Assembly: GCA_964558655.1 (NCBI GenBank)
Contig: CAZLEX010000004.1
Coordinates: 12,569-76,568 of the forward strand
Reading direction: 5' to 3'
Length of the DNA: 64,000 bases
DNA from: RGIG6353 sp964558655
GTDB taxonomy: Bacteria > Bacillota > Clostridia > Oscillospirales > SIG627
The notes under the pieces were generated by a model that saw nothing but the letters and a program-made list of their open reading frames with translations, ran no database searches and had not been told where the DNA came from. Position 1 is the stretch's first letter. Each line of letters begins with the position of its first letter. Positions 8,177 to 17,071 of the stretch are shown here, piece after piece. Made by a program: the position numbers and the translations under genes.

Positions 8177-9334
8177 ATGAAATTTGAATGGAAATCTTTG
8201 TGGAAAGTCGGCGTTGTCGTATTCGTTTTCTGCCTTCTGTGGAAGTATATCGACTTGGCGTATAATCTTCTGATCACAATAATTTCCGCTCTAATTCCCC
8301 TTTTTGTAGGTGCCATAATCGCATTTTTTATAAATATTCTTTTGTCTTTCTATGAAAACAAAATTTTTCAAAAAATAAAAAAACCGTCATTTGCGAAAGC
8401 AATACGCCCATTGTCTCTCGTATCGGCAATTCTGACGGTTATCGCAATGATCGTTGCTGTGTTCAGCATTGTCTTACCGCAGTTTTTTTCTTGCCTTAAA
8501 CTTATTATCAATCTTTTTCCGAATGTCATGAAATGGATAACCGAACAGCTTTCTCATTTTGAAATTGTTCCGGACAATATCCTTACTGCCCTGTCCGGCA
8601 CAGACTGGAATTCAAAAATAGAACAAATCATTTCCGTACTGACAAACGGTCTCGGGAATACCGTACAGCTGATTTTCTCCACCATAACAAGCGTTTTCTC
8701 GTGGCTTGTCACGACGCTGTTAAGTATCATCTTCGCATTTTATCTTCTTGCATCGAAAGATAAACTCGCAAGGCAATCCAAAAGACTTATTACGGCATAT
8801 CTTCCGCAAAAAGTATCTCACAAAATTTTTTATGTTTGCCATGTTTTTATTGAAACTTTCAGAAAGTATGTAATAGGACAGTGCACCGAAGCGTTAATTT
8901 TAGGGGTACTTTGTATACTCGGAATGTTAATTCTTCGCTTGCCTTATGCCGCAATGATAGGTGTTCTTATCGCTGTTACCGCTCTTATACCCATTGCCGG
9001 TGCATATGTCGGTGCTGCGGTCGGGGCACTCATGATTGTTACGGTTTCGCCGACAAAAGCTCTCATATTCTTGGTTTTTCTGATTATACTTCAGCAAATT
9101 GAGGGAAATATTATTTATCCGAAAGTTGTCGGTACATCAATAGGTCTTCCGGGAATTTGGGTGCTTGTTGCCGTTACGGTCGGCGGAAGCGTTATGGGGA
9201 TTTTGGGAATGTTGCTCGGTGTTCCGCTTACCGCAAGCATTTACAGAATTCTTCGCCACGATTTGCGAAAACGCACTTCATCAAACGATAATACAAAAGA
9301 GGCAGATGTTCGTAATACGGAAAATACGCCTTGA
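8177..9334 (+). CDS. AI-2E family transporter (YtvI/PerM-like permease)
   Basis: Integral membrane protein of 385 residues with about eight hydrophobic segments. An N-terminal group precedes a soluble-looking central region (about 120-160). A dense C-terminal group includes PYAAMIGVLIAVTALIPIAGAYVGA and EGNIIYPKVVGTSIGLPG, the latter being the hallmark of the family. Members have been linked to autoinducer-2 export and to Na+/H+ exchange, so substrate is uncertain. AAGGGG precedes the ATG. It is a single-gene unit with its own promoter and terminator. Confidence 0.85.
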   Translation: MKFEWKSLWKVGVVVFVFCLLWKYIDLAYNLLITIISALIPLFVGAIIAFFINILLSFYENKIFQKIKKPSFAKAIRPLSLVSAILTVIAMIVAVFSIVLPQFFSCLKLIINLFPNVMKWITEQLSHFEIVPDNILTALSGTDWNSKIEQIISVLTNGLGNTVQLIFSTITSVFSWLVTTLLSIIFAFYLLASKDKLARQSKRLITAYLPQKVSHKIFYVCHVFIETFRKYVIGQCTEALILGVLCILGMLILRLPYAAMIGVLIAVTALIPIAGAYVGAAVGALMIVTVSPTKALIFLVFLIILQQIEGNIIYPKVVGTSIGLPGIWVLVAVTVGGSVMGILGMLLGVPLTASIYRILRHDLRKRTSSNDNTKEADVRNTENTP

Positions 9335-9340
9335 TTTATA

Positions 9341-9375
9341 AAAAAATTGTGCAGCCGTAAGCTGCACAATTTTTT
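9341..9375. terminator. Bidirectional terminator
   Basis: AAAAAATTGTGCAGC / GCTGCACAATTTTTT, a 15-pair perfect stem with a five-base loop between the AI-2E gene and the convergent AbrB-type gene. Confidence 0.9.
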
Positions 9376-9397
9376 GCATAATCTCTTATACACAGGC

Positions 9398-9652
9398 TCA
9401 ATTATCGGTATTTTCCGATATTTTTCGAATACATTCACGGCATATGTGTTTGTCCCCGAACTCTTTTAAATCTTCCGCCCGAGAACAAAAAACACAAGTC
9501 TCCGTTTTCTTTGTTATAACTATTTCTCCGTCATCGTTCAAATTCATCTCAAGCATATCACCGGATTCGATACCTAAAATTTTACGAAATGTTTTTGGTA
9601 TCACAATTCTCCCGAGTTCGTCAATAGCACGCATATCGCCTTTTGCCTTCAT
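9398..9652 (-). CDS. AbrB-family transition-state regulator
   Basis: DNA-binding regulator of about 84 residues. The N-terminal swapped-hairpin AbrB domain is clear: MRAIDELGRIVIPKTFRKIL then GDMLEMNL (about residues 7-45). The C-terminal half has CVFC and CREC pairs around GDKHIC, as in Bacillus AbrB relatives, and may bind zinc or form the tetramer interface. The ATG at 9652 has GGAGGAAG at good spacing; an upstream frame start at 9673 lies before that ribosome site. Its promoter seems to lie at the edge of a dispersed repeat. Confidence 0.88.
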   Translation of the reverse strand: MKAKGDMRAIDELGRIVIPKTFRKILGIESGDMLEMNLNDDGEIVITKKTETCVFCSRAEDLKEFGDKHICRECIRKISENTDN

Positions 9653-9664
9653 CTTTCTTCCTCC

Positions 9665-9755
9665 TTTTATCACTTCCGTTTTGAACCGCCTGATTTTTTA
9701 CTCTTCAAAAATCAAGCAAAGCCGTTTCGACGGTTTTTTCCGTCTTTTCGCACTT
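9665..9755 (-). other. Leader of the AbrB-type gene with small hairpins
   Basis: Minus-strand leader that can form GACGG-AAAAAA-CCGTC, CCGT-CGAA-ACGG and GATTTTT/AAAAATC hairpins. On the plus strand CCGT-TTCG-ACGG is followed by six T and resembles a small terminator. No coding sequence is supported here. Confidence 0.35.
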
Positions 9756-9764
9756 ATTATACCA
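9756..9764 (-). promoter_or_regulatory. Extended -10 promoter of the AbrB-type gene
   Basis: Minus strand reads TGGTATAAT, a perfect extended -10. No -35 box matches at 16-18 bases upstream. The motif overlaps the left edge of the dispersed repeat copy. Confidence 0.5.
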
Positions 9765-9846
9765 TAAACCCAAAGGCGATAGCCTTTGAATCGGCGTAGC
9801 CGTCGTCGCACCGCAGTGCGACCGGTTTAATGATACAATGTTCTCA
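9760..9846. repeat. Dispersed non-coding repeat, copy A
   Basis: An 87-base block that recurs at 63783-63868. The shared parts include TACCATAAACC, GATAGCCTTTGAATCGGC, TAGCCGTC and GTTTAATGA..ACAATGTTCTC. Hairpins AAAGGC/GCCTTT, CGGC/GCCG and GTCGCAC/GTGCGAC can form. Outside the shared core, copy A continues to about 9922 with a perfect GACGGCG/CGCCGTC hairpin (about 9881-9902). Its two ends show an imperfect inverted match, GGTTTATGGTATAAT against GGTTTGAGGTTATTT. No protein is encoded. Confidence 0.75.
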
Positions 9847-9990
9847 AACAAAATTTTAAATTTTTCAAATGCGTGAGCATTTTGACGGCGTTCCACCGCC
9901 GTCGGTTTGAGGTTATTTTACCACAATTTCCATTATTTGTCAATAATATTTCCCAAATTTTTCCATTTTTCTTGTTTAACGGCAAAAATC
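9847..9990. other. Intergenic stretch, hairpin-bearing, no gene
   Basis: Right flank of repeat copy A. It contains the GACGGCG-TTCCAC-CGCCGTC hairpin and A+T-rich sequence. I see no open frame with a ribosome site. Confidence 0.5.
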
Positions 9991-9992
9991 CC

Positions 9993-10034
9993 TTTTAAAA
10001 AAACAAACGAGCTCGGTATTTCGACCGAGCTCAT
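9993..10034 (-). terminator. Terminator of the GH127 gene
   Basis: GAGCTCGGT / ACCGAGCTC, a nine-pair stem, followed on the minus strand by GTTTGTTTTTTT. It lies about 65 bases past the GH127 stop codon. Confidence 0.8.
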
Positions 10035-10097
10035 CGTTAAACATTCAATTTCAATTTTACACGAAATAACGATATTAAATACATCAAATGTTCAAAA

Positions 10098-11882
10098 TCA
10101 TCTGATATTAAACCAAACGCACATATTGCTTTCCCCTCTGTTTGCAAAAGAGGCATACGGAATCATACGAAGAGTAAAATCTTCAAACACCTCATCATAT
10201 TTTGAATAAAGATTTTCATCGGTAATTTTTCTGAATGATTTTACATTAACTTTAAATCCGTCCATCTCGTCGGAATACTCAAAATCGGCGATAAAATTCT
10301 TATCGATAAAAATGCTGTGCAGATTTTCAATATTATCGACAGACTCAGCGGCACAAATATACGGACCGCAAACAACGGCAACTTTACCGCAATTTTCCGA
10401 TACATTGGAATTACTTTGTATAAGAAAAGGAACCATCGGTAATTTTACTTTTATTGCTCCTTCGGGATTCTCTATTACGGCATACCCATTTTCTTCTCTG
10501 TAATCGGCACTTACAGAAAAATTACGACACCACGAAGGTATTCTTATGCAAAGTTTCTTTACATTTTCTGCAATAAATGTAATTTCGTCACTTTTCGGAA
10601 AATCGGTTATTTGCGAAATGCTCATCTCTCCGATTTTCGCCTCAGATCCGGCAAATTGATTTACATATATCGTGCCGTTTTCATAACCGTAAATATAATC
10701 TCCGAGCGAAGAGAGAACTCTGTTTAAATTAGGCGGACAGCATGAACAGCCGAACACTTCAACTCTGGTAGTTATGGCATAAATTTCACCATTGCGTTTA
10801 CGGTCACTGAGATTTATTTCCAACGGATTTTCATAGAAAAAAGCTTTACCGTCCAAAGAAAGTCCGGATATCATGGCATTGTACAAAATTCTTTCCGTAA
10901 TTTCGGCATATTCGGATTTATTTTCAAACATCTCCATACGGTGTGCAAAAAACATAAGAGAAATTGCGGCACAAGTTTCGGTATATGCGGTACTGTTTCT
11001 CAAATCGTACGGCACACAAAAATCTTCTTTACGCGACGAACCGATACCGCCGGTTATATACATTTTTCCGCGAACAATATCATCGAAAATTGTTTTACAT
11101 ACTTTATATAGTTCTTCATCGTTTGTTTCGTATGCCAAATCGGCCATAGCCGAATACAAATAACAGGCTCTTACACAATGTCCGACAGCCTCAGTCTGTT
11201 CTCTCACGGGGGCGTGGCTTTGATTGTCAATATTCGTACTCACACCTTCGTCCCAAACACCTCGATTGTTAATGAAAAATGCCGATAAATCAAGATATTT
11301 TCTGTTACCAGTCACACGCCACAGGCGTATAAGAGCAAGCTCTATTTCTTCATGGCCGGGAGTAACAAACTTTGCCGATTTTTCATCGACGAAAACTTTA
11401 TATATATAATTATAATCGGCATATTTTTCCATGAGCTTTAAAAATCTGTCTTTACCCGTACATTCATAATATGCGACTGCCGCCTCAATGAGATGTCCCG
11501 CACAATAAAGTTCATGCATCGGTCTCTGCGTAAAGCGTTTTTCCGGTTCGCATACCGTAAAATATATATTGAAATATCCGTCTTCTCCCTGATTTTTTTC
11601 AATGTTGTCAATTATATTTTCGACTTTGTCTTCAAGTTCCTGATTATCTTCCTTTTGAAGAATGTATGCTGCACCTTCAATCCATTTTGCAACATCGGAA
11701 TCCCAAAAGAAGTGAGGTTTTTTGTCCATACCTTCTTTCCAGTCGCAACGAAAAGCCTCTATTCTTCCCGTTTCGTAAAAACGATCATATACCGCATTAA
11801 TCGTAATATCCTTATTCAAGTTTTGCTTTTCGTGAAAAAATCCACTGTTTATGGAAACATTTTTTAATCCGATATGTTTCAC
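10098..11882 (-). CDS. Beta-L-arabinofuranosidase, glycoside hydrolase family 127
   Basis: Intracellular exo-glycosidase (594 residues, no signal peptide) that releases L-arabinofuranose from beta-linked arabino-oligosaccharides. The layout of the Bifidobacterium enzyme HypBA1 is kept: acid/base Glu286, the E302-T-C304 metal-ligand pair 16 residues later, and C381-C382 in the CSCCPPN motif, where the first Cys is the nucleophile and both bind zinc. The spacing from Glu286 to Cys381 (95) equals that of E322-C417 in HypBA1. It is divergent from an AraC regulator that is frameshifted, and next to a GH-A glycosidase, suggesting a small plant-glycan locus. Confidence 0.88.
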   Translation of the reverse strand: MKHIGLKNVSINSGFFHEKQNLNKDITINAVYDRFYETGRIEAFRCDWKEGMDKKPHFFWDSDVAKWIEGAAYILQKEDNQELEDKVENIIDNIEKNQGEDGYFNIYFTVCEPEKRFTQRPMHELYCAGHLIEAAVAYYECTGKDRFLKLMEKYADYNYIYKVFVDEKSAKFVTPGHEEIELALIRLWRVTGNRKYLDLSAFFINNRGVWDEGVSTNIDNQSHAPVREQTEAVGHCVRACYLYSAMADLAYETNDEELYKVCKTIFDDIVRGKMYITGGIGSSRKEDFCVPYDLRNSTAYTETCAAISLMFFAHRMEMFENKSEYAEITERILYNAMISGLSLDGKAFFYENPLEINLSDRKRNGEIYAITTRVEVFGCSCCPPNLNRVLSSLGDYIYGYENGTIYVNQFAGSEAKIGEMSISQITDFPKSDEITFIAENVKKLCIRIPSWCRNFSVSADYREENGYAVIENPEGAIKVKLPMVPFLIQSNSNVSENCGKVAVVCGPYICAAESVDNIENLHSIFIDKNFIADFEYSDEMDGFKVNVKSFRKITDENLYSKYDEVFEDFTLRMIPYASFANRGESNMCVWFNIR

Positions 11883-11905
11883 AGTTCTTCCTCCTTAATT
11901 TCCTG

Positions 11906-11933
11906 TTGACAAAACATTTTTTATCATTATAAT
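11906..11933 (+). promoter_or_regulatory. Promoter of the AraC gene
   Basis: TTGACA, 16-base spacer, TATAAT. Its -10 box overlaps the -10 of the divergent GH127 promoter, so the two should interfere. Confidence 0.7.
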
Positions 11934-11954
11934 AAAAATTGAAAGTTTTAACAA
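11926..11954 (-). promoter_or_regulatory. Promoter of the GH127 gene
   Basis: Minus strand TTGTTA, 17-base spacer, TATAAT. The -35 is imperfect, as expected for a promoter needing an activator. Confidence 0.6.
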
Positions 11955-11989
11955 GTGAAATAATTTGAAATAAAGTGAGAATTTCAAAC

Positions 11990-12777
11990 ATGATAACATT
12001 AAACGAAAGCGGTAATATAGAATATGTTTCGTCGGGACTTTTTAAATCCGATTTTCTTTGGTGTCACCCACGAAGATAATCGACACATACGAAATCATTT
12101 TCATGTATGAGGGAACGGCATGGATATGTGAAGACGGAACAGAATACATTTTAAATAAAGACGATATGCTTTTTCTTGAACCGAGCAAAGAACATTACGG
12201 TTTCCGAACATCTGAAAATTTTGTTTCGTTTTCATGGATACATTTTCATACGGACTGTGAAAAATACAAAAATTTACCGAAATATTTTCATATCTCAAAT
12301 TCGACGGCATTAAAAGCACTGTTTTCGCAATGTTTGCATATTGTCAATACTCCGATTTACGACAATGTATGTGCCGATCTTTATACAGCACTGTATATTG
12401 AAGAAATTATATACGGAACCAAAAATTTTGTTTCACAAAATTATCTTGCATCGCAAATAAAAGAATACATCACTCTTAACACGGAAAAATCAATATGTAT
12501 CAAAAACATTGCGAAACAATTCGGATATCACGAAAACCATATAAGCCGTGTTTTTAAAAACGCTTACGGAATAACACTGAAAAAATATATCGATTGCCGT
12601 AAATTAGAGTATTCCAAAACCCTTTTAAATACAACGCTGTATCCAATCGGTCAAATTTCTCAAATGCTGTCATTTAAAAGCGAAAATCACTTCATAAAGT
12701 TTTTTAAATATCACACACATATTACTCCGTCAGAATACAGAAATACTTTCACCGCAACACACGTTAACAAATCATGA
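11990..12777 (+). pseudogene. AraC-family regulator split by a one-base frameshift
   Basis: An AraC/XylS regulator of the sugar-sensing type: N-terminal cupin half, C-terminal two-helix-turn-helix domain (SQNYLASQIKEYI... then SENHFIKFFKYHTHITPSEYR). The ATG at 11990 opens a frame reading MITLNESGNIEY...LWCHPRR and then hits TAA at 12077. The rest (IIDTYEIIFMYEG onward) continues in another frame to 12777. Inserting one A in the AGATAATC at 12074-12081 would restore HPRRIIDTYEIIF, which fits the family. The downstream frame has only a TTG/GTG near 12058-12061 and no ribosome site, so it is probably not made whole. A real mutation and an assembly error are both possible. It would have regulated the divergent GH127 gene. 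Confidence 0.75.
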
Positions 12778-12780
12778 CGC

Positions 12781-12814
12781 AAAAAATCCGTCCTTAAAAG
12801 GACGGATTTTTTTT
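12781..12814. terminator. Bidirectional terminator
   Basis: AAAAAATCCGTCC / GGACGGATTTTTTTT between the convergent AraC and GH-A genes. Confidence 0.9.
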
Positions 12815-14663
12815 AGTTCTTATTATAAATTTTTAATATTGTCATTTCAAAAGGTGCGATTTTTTCAATATCACCCTTAACAATTTCATACTTGCGATTA
12901 TCTTTAATACTCATGTTTACACTCTGCTCTTCAGATGAATAATTTATGAGCGTAATCCATTCCGCATCGTTATCTTTGTGCCTTGTCATTCCGATATATT
13001 TGTTATCGTAAGTAACGGCAAATTTTTCTTTTTCGTTCTTAAATATTTCTCGGTACACCTCATGCTGATTTCCGTCAAAACCGTCTATATCGCCGATTAA
13101 ATTATTTTCAAGCGGGAAATTCAAATAATAAACGGTTCCTTTTCCGTATTTGTATTTTGTGAAAATCGGCATACCGTTTTCATCGGACGCAATAACTTCG
13201 GCACCATTCAAATCCATTGTGAAATTCCTGGAACGGTTATATGTAACTTCAGTTCCGTTAAGTTTAAATTTCCCACCGTTTGTATTCGTATGAGAAGTCT
13301 TTACCGCAAGCCCCGTTAAATCGCTGAATTCGGACAGACTTCCGCCGTTTATGGAAATGTAAAGGGTTGCTCCTTCCTGCACTTTCTTTTTCAATTCGGC
13401 ATATTTCTGAGACGGCATTACATAAATTCCGTTTACACTCGGCAAAAGATAAATTTCAGAATCGGGTATTTCTTTCGTTGCGTCGGCAAAACGGATATTT
13501 ACACCTGCCTGTTTTGCAAGAACATATGAAGAATATACGACACCCCATTGATCCTGACCGTCGGTTACCAAACATACGGCATCATCAACTGCTGCGGGAA
13601 GAGTAAAATCAACCTTTTTAAGCCATTCGGAAAACTTTTTAAATTCTTTGAGTACAGGTCTCGCATTTCCGTCACGGTCAAACATGCCGAGTTCGGTTTC
13701 ATTCATATTACGGTCATAAGGAGGAAACATTAGATGTATCTGTTCATTTGCACACCACCACATAACGCCCGGTGCTCCGTTTACCCAATTGGAGTAAAGA
13801 TTAACCTTGAGAAAATCTCCCGCAATATCATTGTTGCACACCATAGGACCTGTTGTTCCCATTTCTTCAACAAGACAAGGTTTTTTTCCGAGATTTTCGT
13901 AATATTTTGTTTCGCAGGTAGCGTGCATGAGTGTTTGAACAGATGTTATTTCCGCTTCTCCGCAATGTTCACACCAATAAGGATATGGGTGGGTCGTAAG
14001 AATATCTGTCGCTTCTCCCTGATCTTCAATTCTCCATACACCGTACGCTTTCAAAGAGTGCATTCCGGAAACAATCGGGTGAGTGCTGTCAGCGGTTCTT
14101 ATCGCATTGGAAATAACGATTGACCAATTTTTCGCTTCATACCGGTCATTTGTATAAACAAGCACATTACATTCGTTTCCTAAATCCCATGCATAAATTG
14201 CAGGCTTATCTTTAAAAGTTTTTGCCATGCCGTAAACCATTTTTTGTTGAAAAACAAGAGAGACAGCATCGGAAATAAGTCTTCTTCCGTAAAGTGCCGG
14301 AGGAATAAAAGTCCTTCCGCTCATCCACCCGGTCAAAAGTCCGACTATGAGTTTCATTCCGTATTTATCAGCCAAATCGCAAAAGACTCCGAACCGTTCA
14401 AGCATCGTATCGTCCAAATAATACGGATTCGTAGGCAGGTCTGCATCGTGCAGCCTGAAATCAACTACCGTAGCTCCGCCGCCGTGAAGAGGATATATAG
14501 GCTGAAAATCACGCCAATTCGGGAATACTCTCAAATACTTAATACCGTATTCTGAAAGCTTTTTGAAATCGTTCTCAACTGCTTCGGGGTCCCACTGCCT
14601 CCACATTTCGGTACCTGCATTGGACGCCCAATAATTCGCACCCAATATAAATTCCTGGTTCAT
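12813..14663 (-). CDS. Clan GH-A glycoside hydrolase (GH5-like)
   Basis: Cytoplasmic glycosidase of 616 residues without signal peptide. The first 330 residues look like a (beta/alpha)8 barrel of the GH5/mannanase kind: GANYWASN near the start, KYLRVFPNWRDFQP, the acid/base glutamate E164 in WDLGNEC, and the probable nucleophile E267 in PCLVEEMGTTG. The last 250 residues resemble the glutaminase-like and beta domains found after the barrel in beta-galactosidase-type enzymes. Substrate is not readable; mannosides or galactosides are likely. Its neighbour is a beta-L-arabinofuranosidase. It has its own promoter and a ribosome site (AGGAG) before the ATG. Confidence 0.7.
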   Translation of the reverse strand: MNQEFILGANYWASNAGTEMWRQWDPEAVENDFKKLSEYGIKYLRVFPNWRDFQPIYPLHGGGATVVDFRLHDADLPTNPYYLDDTMLERFGVFCDLADKYGMKLIVGLLTGWMSGRTFIPPALYGRRLISDAVSLVFQQKMVYGMAKTFKDKPAIYAWDLGNECNVLVYTNDRYEAKNWSIVISNAIRTADSTHPIVSGMHSLKAYGVWRIEDQGEATDILTTHPYPYWCEHCGEAEITSVQTLMHATCETKYYENLGKKPCLVEEMGTTGPMVCNNDIAGDFLKVNLYSNWVNGAPGVMWWCANEQIHLMFPPYDRNMNETELGMFDRDGNARPVLKEFKKFSEWLKKVDFTLPAAVDDAVCLVTDGQDQWGVVYSSYVLAKQAGVNIRFADATKEIPDSEIYLLPSVNGIYVMPSQKYAELKKKVQEGATLYISINGGSLSEFSDLTGLAVKTSHTNTNGGKFKLNGTEVTYNRSRNFTMDLNGAEVIASDENGMPIFTKYKYGKGTVYYLNFPLENNLIGDIDGFDGNQHEVYREIFKNEKEKFAVTYDNKYIGMTRHKDNDAEWITLINYSSEEQSVNMSIKDNRKYEIVKGDIEKIAPFEMTILKIYNKN

Positions 14664-14718
14664 AATATTTTACTCCTTTATTCTTTTACAAATCCCAAAC
14701 TTTTCATTCGGTATTGAC

Positions 14719-14747
14719 ATTATATCAGCAAATGCCTAAAAATACAA
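14719..14747 (-). promoter_or_regulatory. Promoter of the GH-A gene
   Basis: Minus strand TTGTAT, 17-base spacer, TATAAT with an upstream TG (TGATATAAT, extended -10). Confidence 0.6.
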
Positions 14748-14859
14748 CCGCTTATAAAAATTTTATCCGAAATACTTCGGATAAATTTTCCGTATACCAA
14801 AACATTTATATCGAACGATTTATAAGAAAGAATGTGATATTTTTTTATCTAAAATAGAG

Positions 14860-14890
14860 AAAGGGCATAACCTTAAAGATTATGCCCTTT
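14860..14890 (-). terminator. Terminator downstream of pnp
   Basis: AAAGGGCATAA / TTATGCCCTTT, eleven pairs. The following T-run is interrupted, so it could act mainly as an RNA-stabilising 3' hairpin. Confidence 0.65.
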
Positions 14891-14929
14891 GACTTTTATT
14901 AAAACGGATATAGCTAAACGGATAAATTC

Positions 14930-17050
14930 TCACATGTCACTTTTTTCTTCTTCGGCAAGTGCGTCGCGGCGAGAAAAATTAAGTCTTCCCTTATCGTCAA
15001 TCTCAAGAAGCTTGACCTTAATAACATCTCCGACTTGAACCACATCTTCTACTTTCTCAACACGCTTGCGGTCAAGTTTAGAAATATGAACAAGTCCTTC
15101 TTTGCCCGGAGCAAACTCAACAAATGCTCCAAATGTCATAAGGCGTGTTACGGTTGCGGTGTAAACAGTACCGATAACAGGATCCAACGCAATTGCATTA
15201 ATCATATCAAGTGCACGATAACCGGCATCTTTGTCTACGGCAGAAATAAACACGCTTCCGTCATCTTCGATATCTACTTTTGCACCGGTATCGGCAACAA
15301 TTTTTTGAATTACCTTTCCGCCCTTTCCTATAACTTCGCTGATTTTTTCCGGATCAATCTTGGTGGTAATCATCTTCGGAGCGTACTTGGATACATCGTC
15401 ACGGGGAGCGGGAATTTCGCGAAGAATAACTTCATCGATTATATAATTTCTCGCTTTGTGAGTTGTTTCGAGAGCGTTCTTTATAATTTCAGGCGTAAGA
15501 CCGTCAATTTTGAGATCCATTTGAATAGCTGTAATACCTTCTTTTGTTCCGGCAACTTTAAAGTCCATATCACCGAAGAAATCTTCAAGGCCCTGAATGT
15601 CAATCATAGTCATCCAGCGTTCTCCTTCAGTGATAAGACCGCACGAAATACCGACAACAGGTGCTTTGATCGGAACGCCAGCATCCATGAGTGCGAGGGT
15701 TGATCCGCATATTGACGCCTGAGAGGTCGAACCGTTTGAGGAAATAACTTCCGACACAAGACGAAGTGCATAAGGAAATTCTTCAACGGAAGGTATAACC
15801 GGTTCGAGAGCACGCTCGGCAAGTGCTCCGTGACCTATTTCACGCCGTCCGGGTCCTCTGGAAGCCTTAGCTTCACCTACCGAGTAGGCCGGCATATTGT
15901 AATGATGCATATATCTCTTAAATTCCTGGTCATCAATACCGTCAAGAAGCTGCTGATCCGAAATGGGACCGAGAGTTGCGGTAGTAAGAACCTGTGTCTG
16001 ACCTCTGGTAAACATACCGGAACCGTGTGTTCTGGGAAGAAGAGAAACTTCCGCATCGAGAGGACGCATTTGATCCATTCGTCTTCCGTCAACACGCTTC
16101 TGCTCGTCCAAAAGCCAACGGCGTACAACAAGTTTTTGAAGTTTATACATACATTCGTTAACCTGTGCCGTCATCTCATCTGACATTTCCGGATATTCCT
16201 GTGACAAAAATTCAAACACATCTGCGTATACAGTCTGAAGCCGTTCGTCACGGACCGTTTTATCATCGGTATCCAGTGCCGATTTTACGGCATCTGTAGC
16301 ATATTCGCGAATTTTCTCAAACAAATCGTGATCTACTTCACAGGACGGATAATCAAACTTAGGCTTTCCGATTTCTCCAACAATCGAGTTTATAAAGCGT
16401 ATGGTCTCACAGTTTACCTCGTGAGCCTTCATTATAGCCTCGAACATATCGTCGTCGGATACTTCATGTGCACCGGCTTCAATCATTACGACTTTCTTCT
16501 CACTGGAAGCGACAGTGAGTTCCAGGTCACTTCTTTCACGCTCCTCGCGAGTAGGATTCATGACAAATTTACCGTCAACAAGTCCTACAAACACACCCGC
16601 TATGGGACCGTTCCAGGGAATATCGGAAATTGAAAGAGCTATTGACGCACCTATCATTGCGGTAATTTCGGGAGAACAATCGGGATCTACCGACATAACC
16701 GTAAGGGAAAGACATATATCATTTCTCAAATCTTTTGGGAAAAGAGGTCTTATCGGGCGATCAATAACACGGGAAGTTAAAATCGCTTTTTCACTTGGCT
16801 TACCTTCTCTTTTCAAAAAGCTACCCGGGATTTTTCCGACAGAATAAAGTCTCTCCTCAAAATCTACTGACAGAGGAAGAAAATCGATACCGTCGCGTGG
16901 TTTAGCCGATGCTGTGGCACAGGCAAGAATTGCGGTCTCGCCGTAGCGTACAAGAGCGGAACCGTTCGCAAGCTGTGCCATTTTGCCTGTCTCGACAACA
17001 AGTTCTCTGCCCGCAAGGGTGGTTTTAAATGTTTTAAATTTTTCAAACAT
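14930..17050 (-). CDS. pnp: Polyribonucleotide nucleotidyltransferase (PNPase)
   Basis: 3'-to-5' phosphorolytic exoribonuclease that degrades mRNA. It is 706 residues, normal length. Two RNase PH-like halves are seen (the second with the active-site region GRREIGHGALAERAL). A KH domain (IGKGGKVIQKIV, about 565-576) and a C-terminal S1 domain (LMTFGAFVEFAPGKEGLVHIS split around 635) follow. It lies downstream of rpsO, the arrangement conserved across bacteria. The 215-base intergenic region contains two long hairpins, which suggests RNA-level control. Confidence 0.97.
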   Translation of the reverse strand: MFEKFKTFKTTLAGRELVVETGKMAQLANGSALVRYGETAILACATASAKPRDGIDFLPLSVDFEERLYSVGKIPGSFLKREGKPSEKAILTSRVIDRPIRPLFPKDLRNDICLSLTVMSVDPDCSPEITAMIGASIALSISDIPWNGPIAGVFVGLVDGKFVMNPTREERERSDLELTVASSEKKVVMIEAGAHEVSDDDMFEAIMKAHEVNCETIRFINSIVGEIGKPKFDYPSCEVDHDLFEKIREYATDAVKSALDTDDKTVRDERLQTVYADVFEFLSQEYPEMSDEMTAQVNECMYKLQKLVVRRWLLDEQKRVDGRRMDQMRPLDAEVSLLPRTHGSGMFTRGQTQVLTTATLGPISDQQLLDGIDDQEFKRYMHHYNMPAYSVGEAKASRGPGRREIGHGALAERALEPVIPSVEEFPYALRLVSEVISSNGSTSQASICGSTLALMDAGVPIKAPVVGISCGLITEGERWMTMIDIQGLEDFFGDMDFKVAGTKEGITAIQMDLKIDGLTPEIIKNALETTHKARNYIIDEVILREIPAPRDDVSKYAPKMITTKIDPEKISEVIGKGGKVIQKIVADTGAKVDIEDDGSVFISAVDKDAGYRALDMINAIALDPVIGTVYTATVTRLMTFGAFVEFAPGKEGLVHISKLDRKRVEKVEDVVQVGDVIKVKLLEIDDKGRLNFSRRDALAEEEKSDM

Positions 17051-17071
17051 CTTATTTTGTTTCCTTTCTTT

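Noticed and set aside
9705..9896. 63-codon minus-strand frame across repeat copy A
   Set aside because: It spans hairpins and promoter-like sequence and copy B does not keep the frame.
12058..12777. AraC gene starting at the TTG/GTG at 12058-12061
   Set aside because: No ribosome site, and the missing N-terminal residues are present upstream in another frame, so a frameshift explains it better.
15035..15703. 222-codon frame antisense to pnp
   Set aside because: It lies wholly within pnp, with no family-like motif and no ribosome site.
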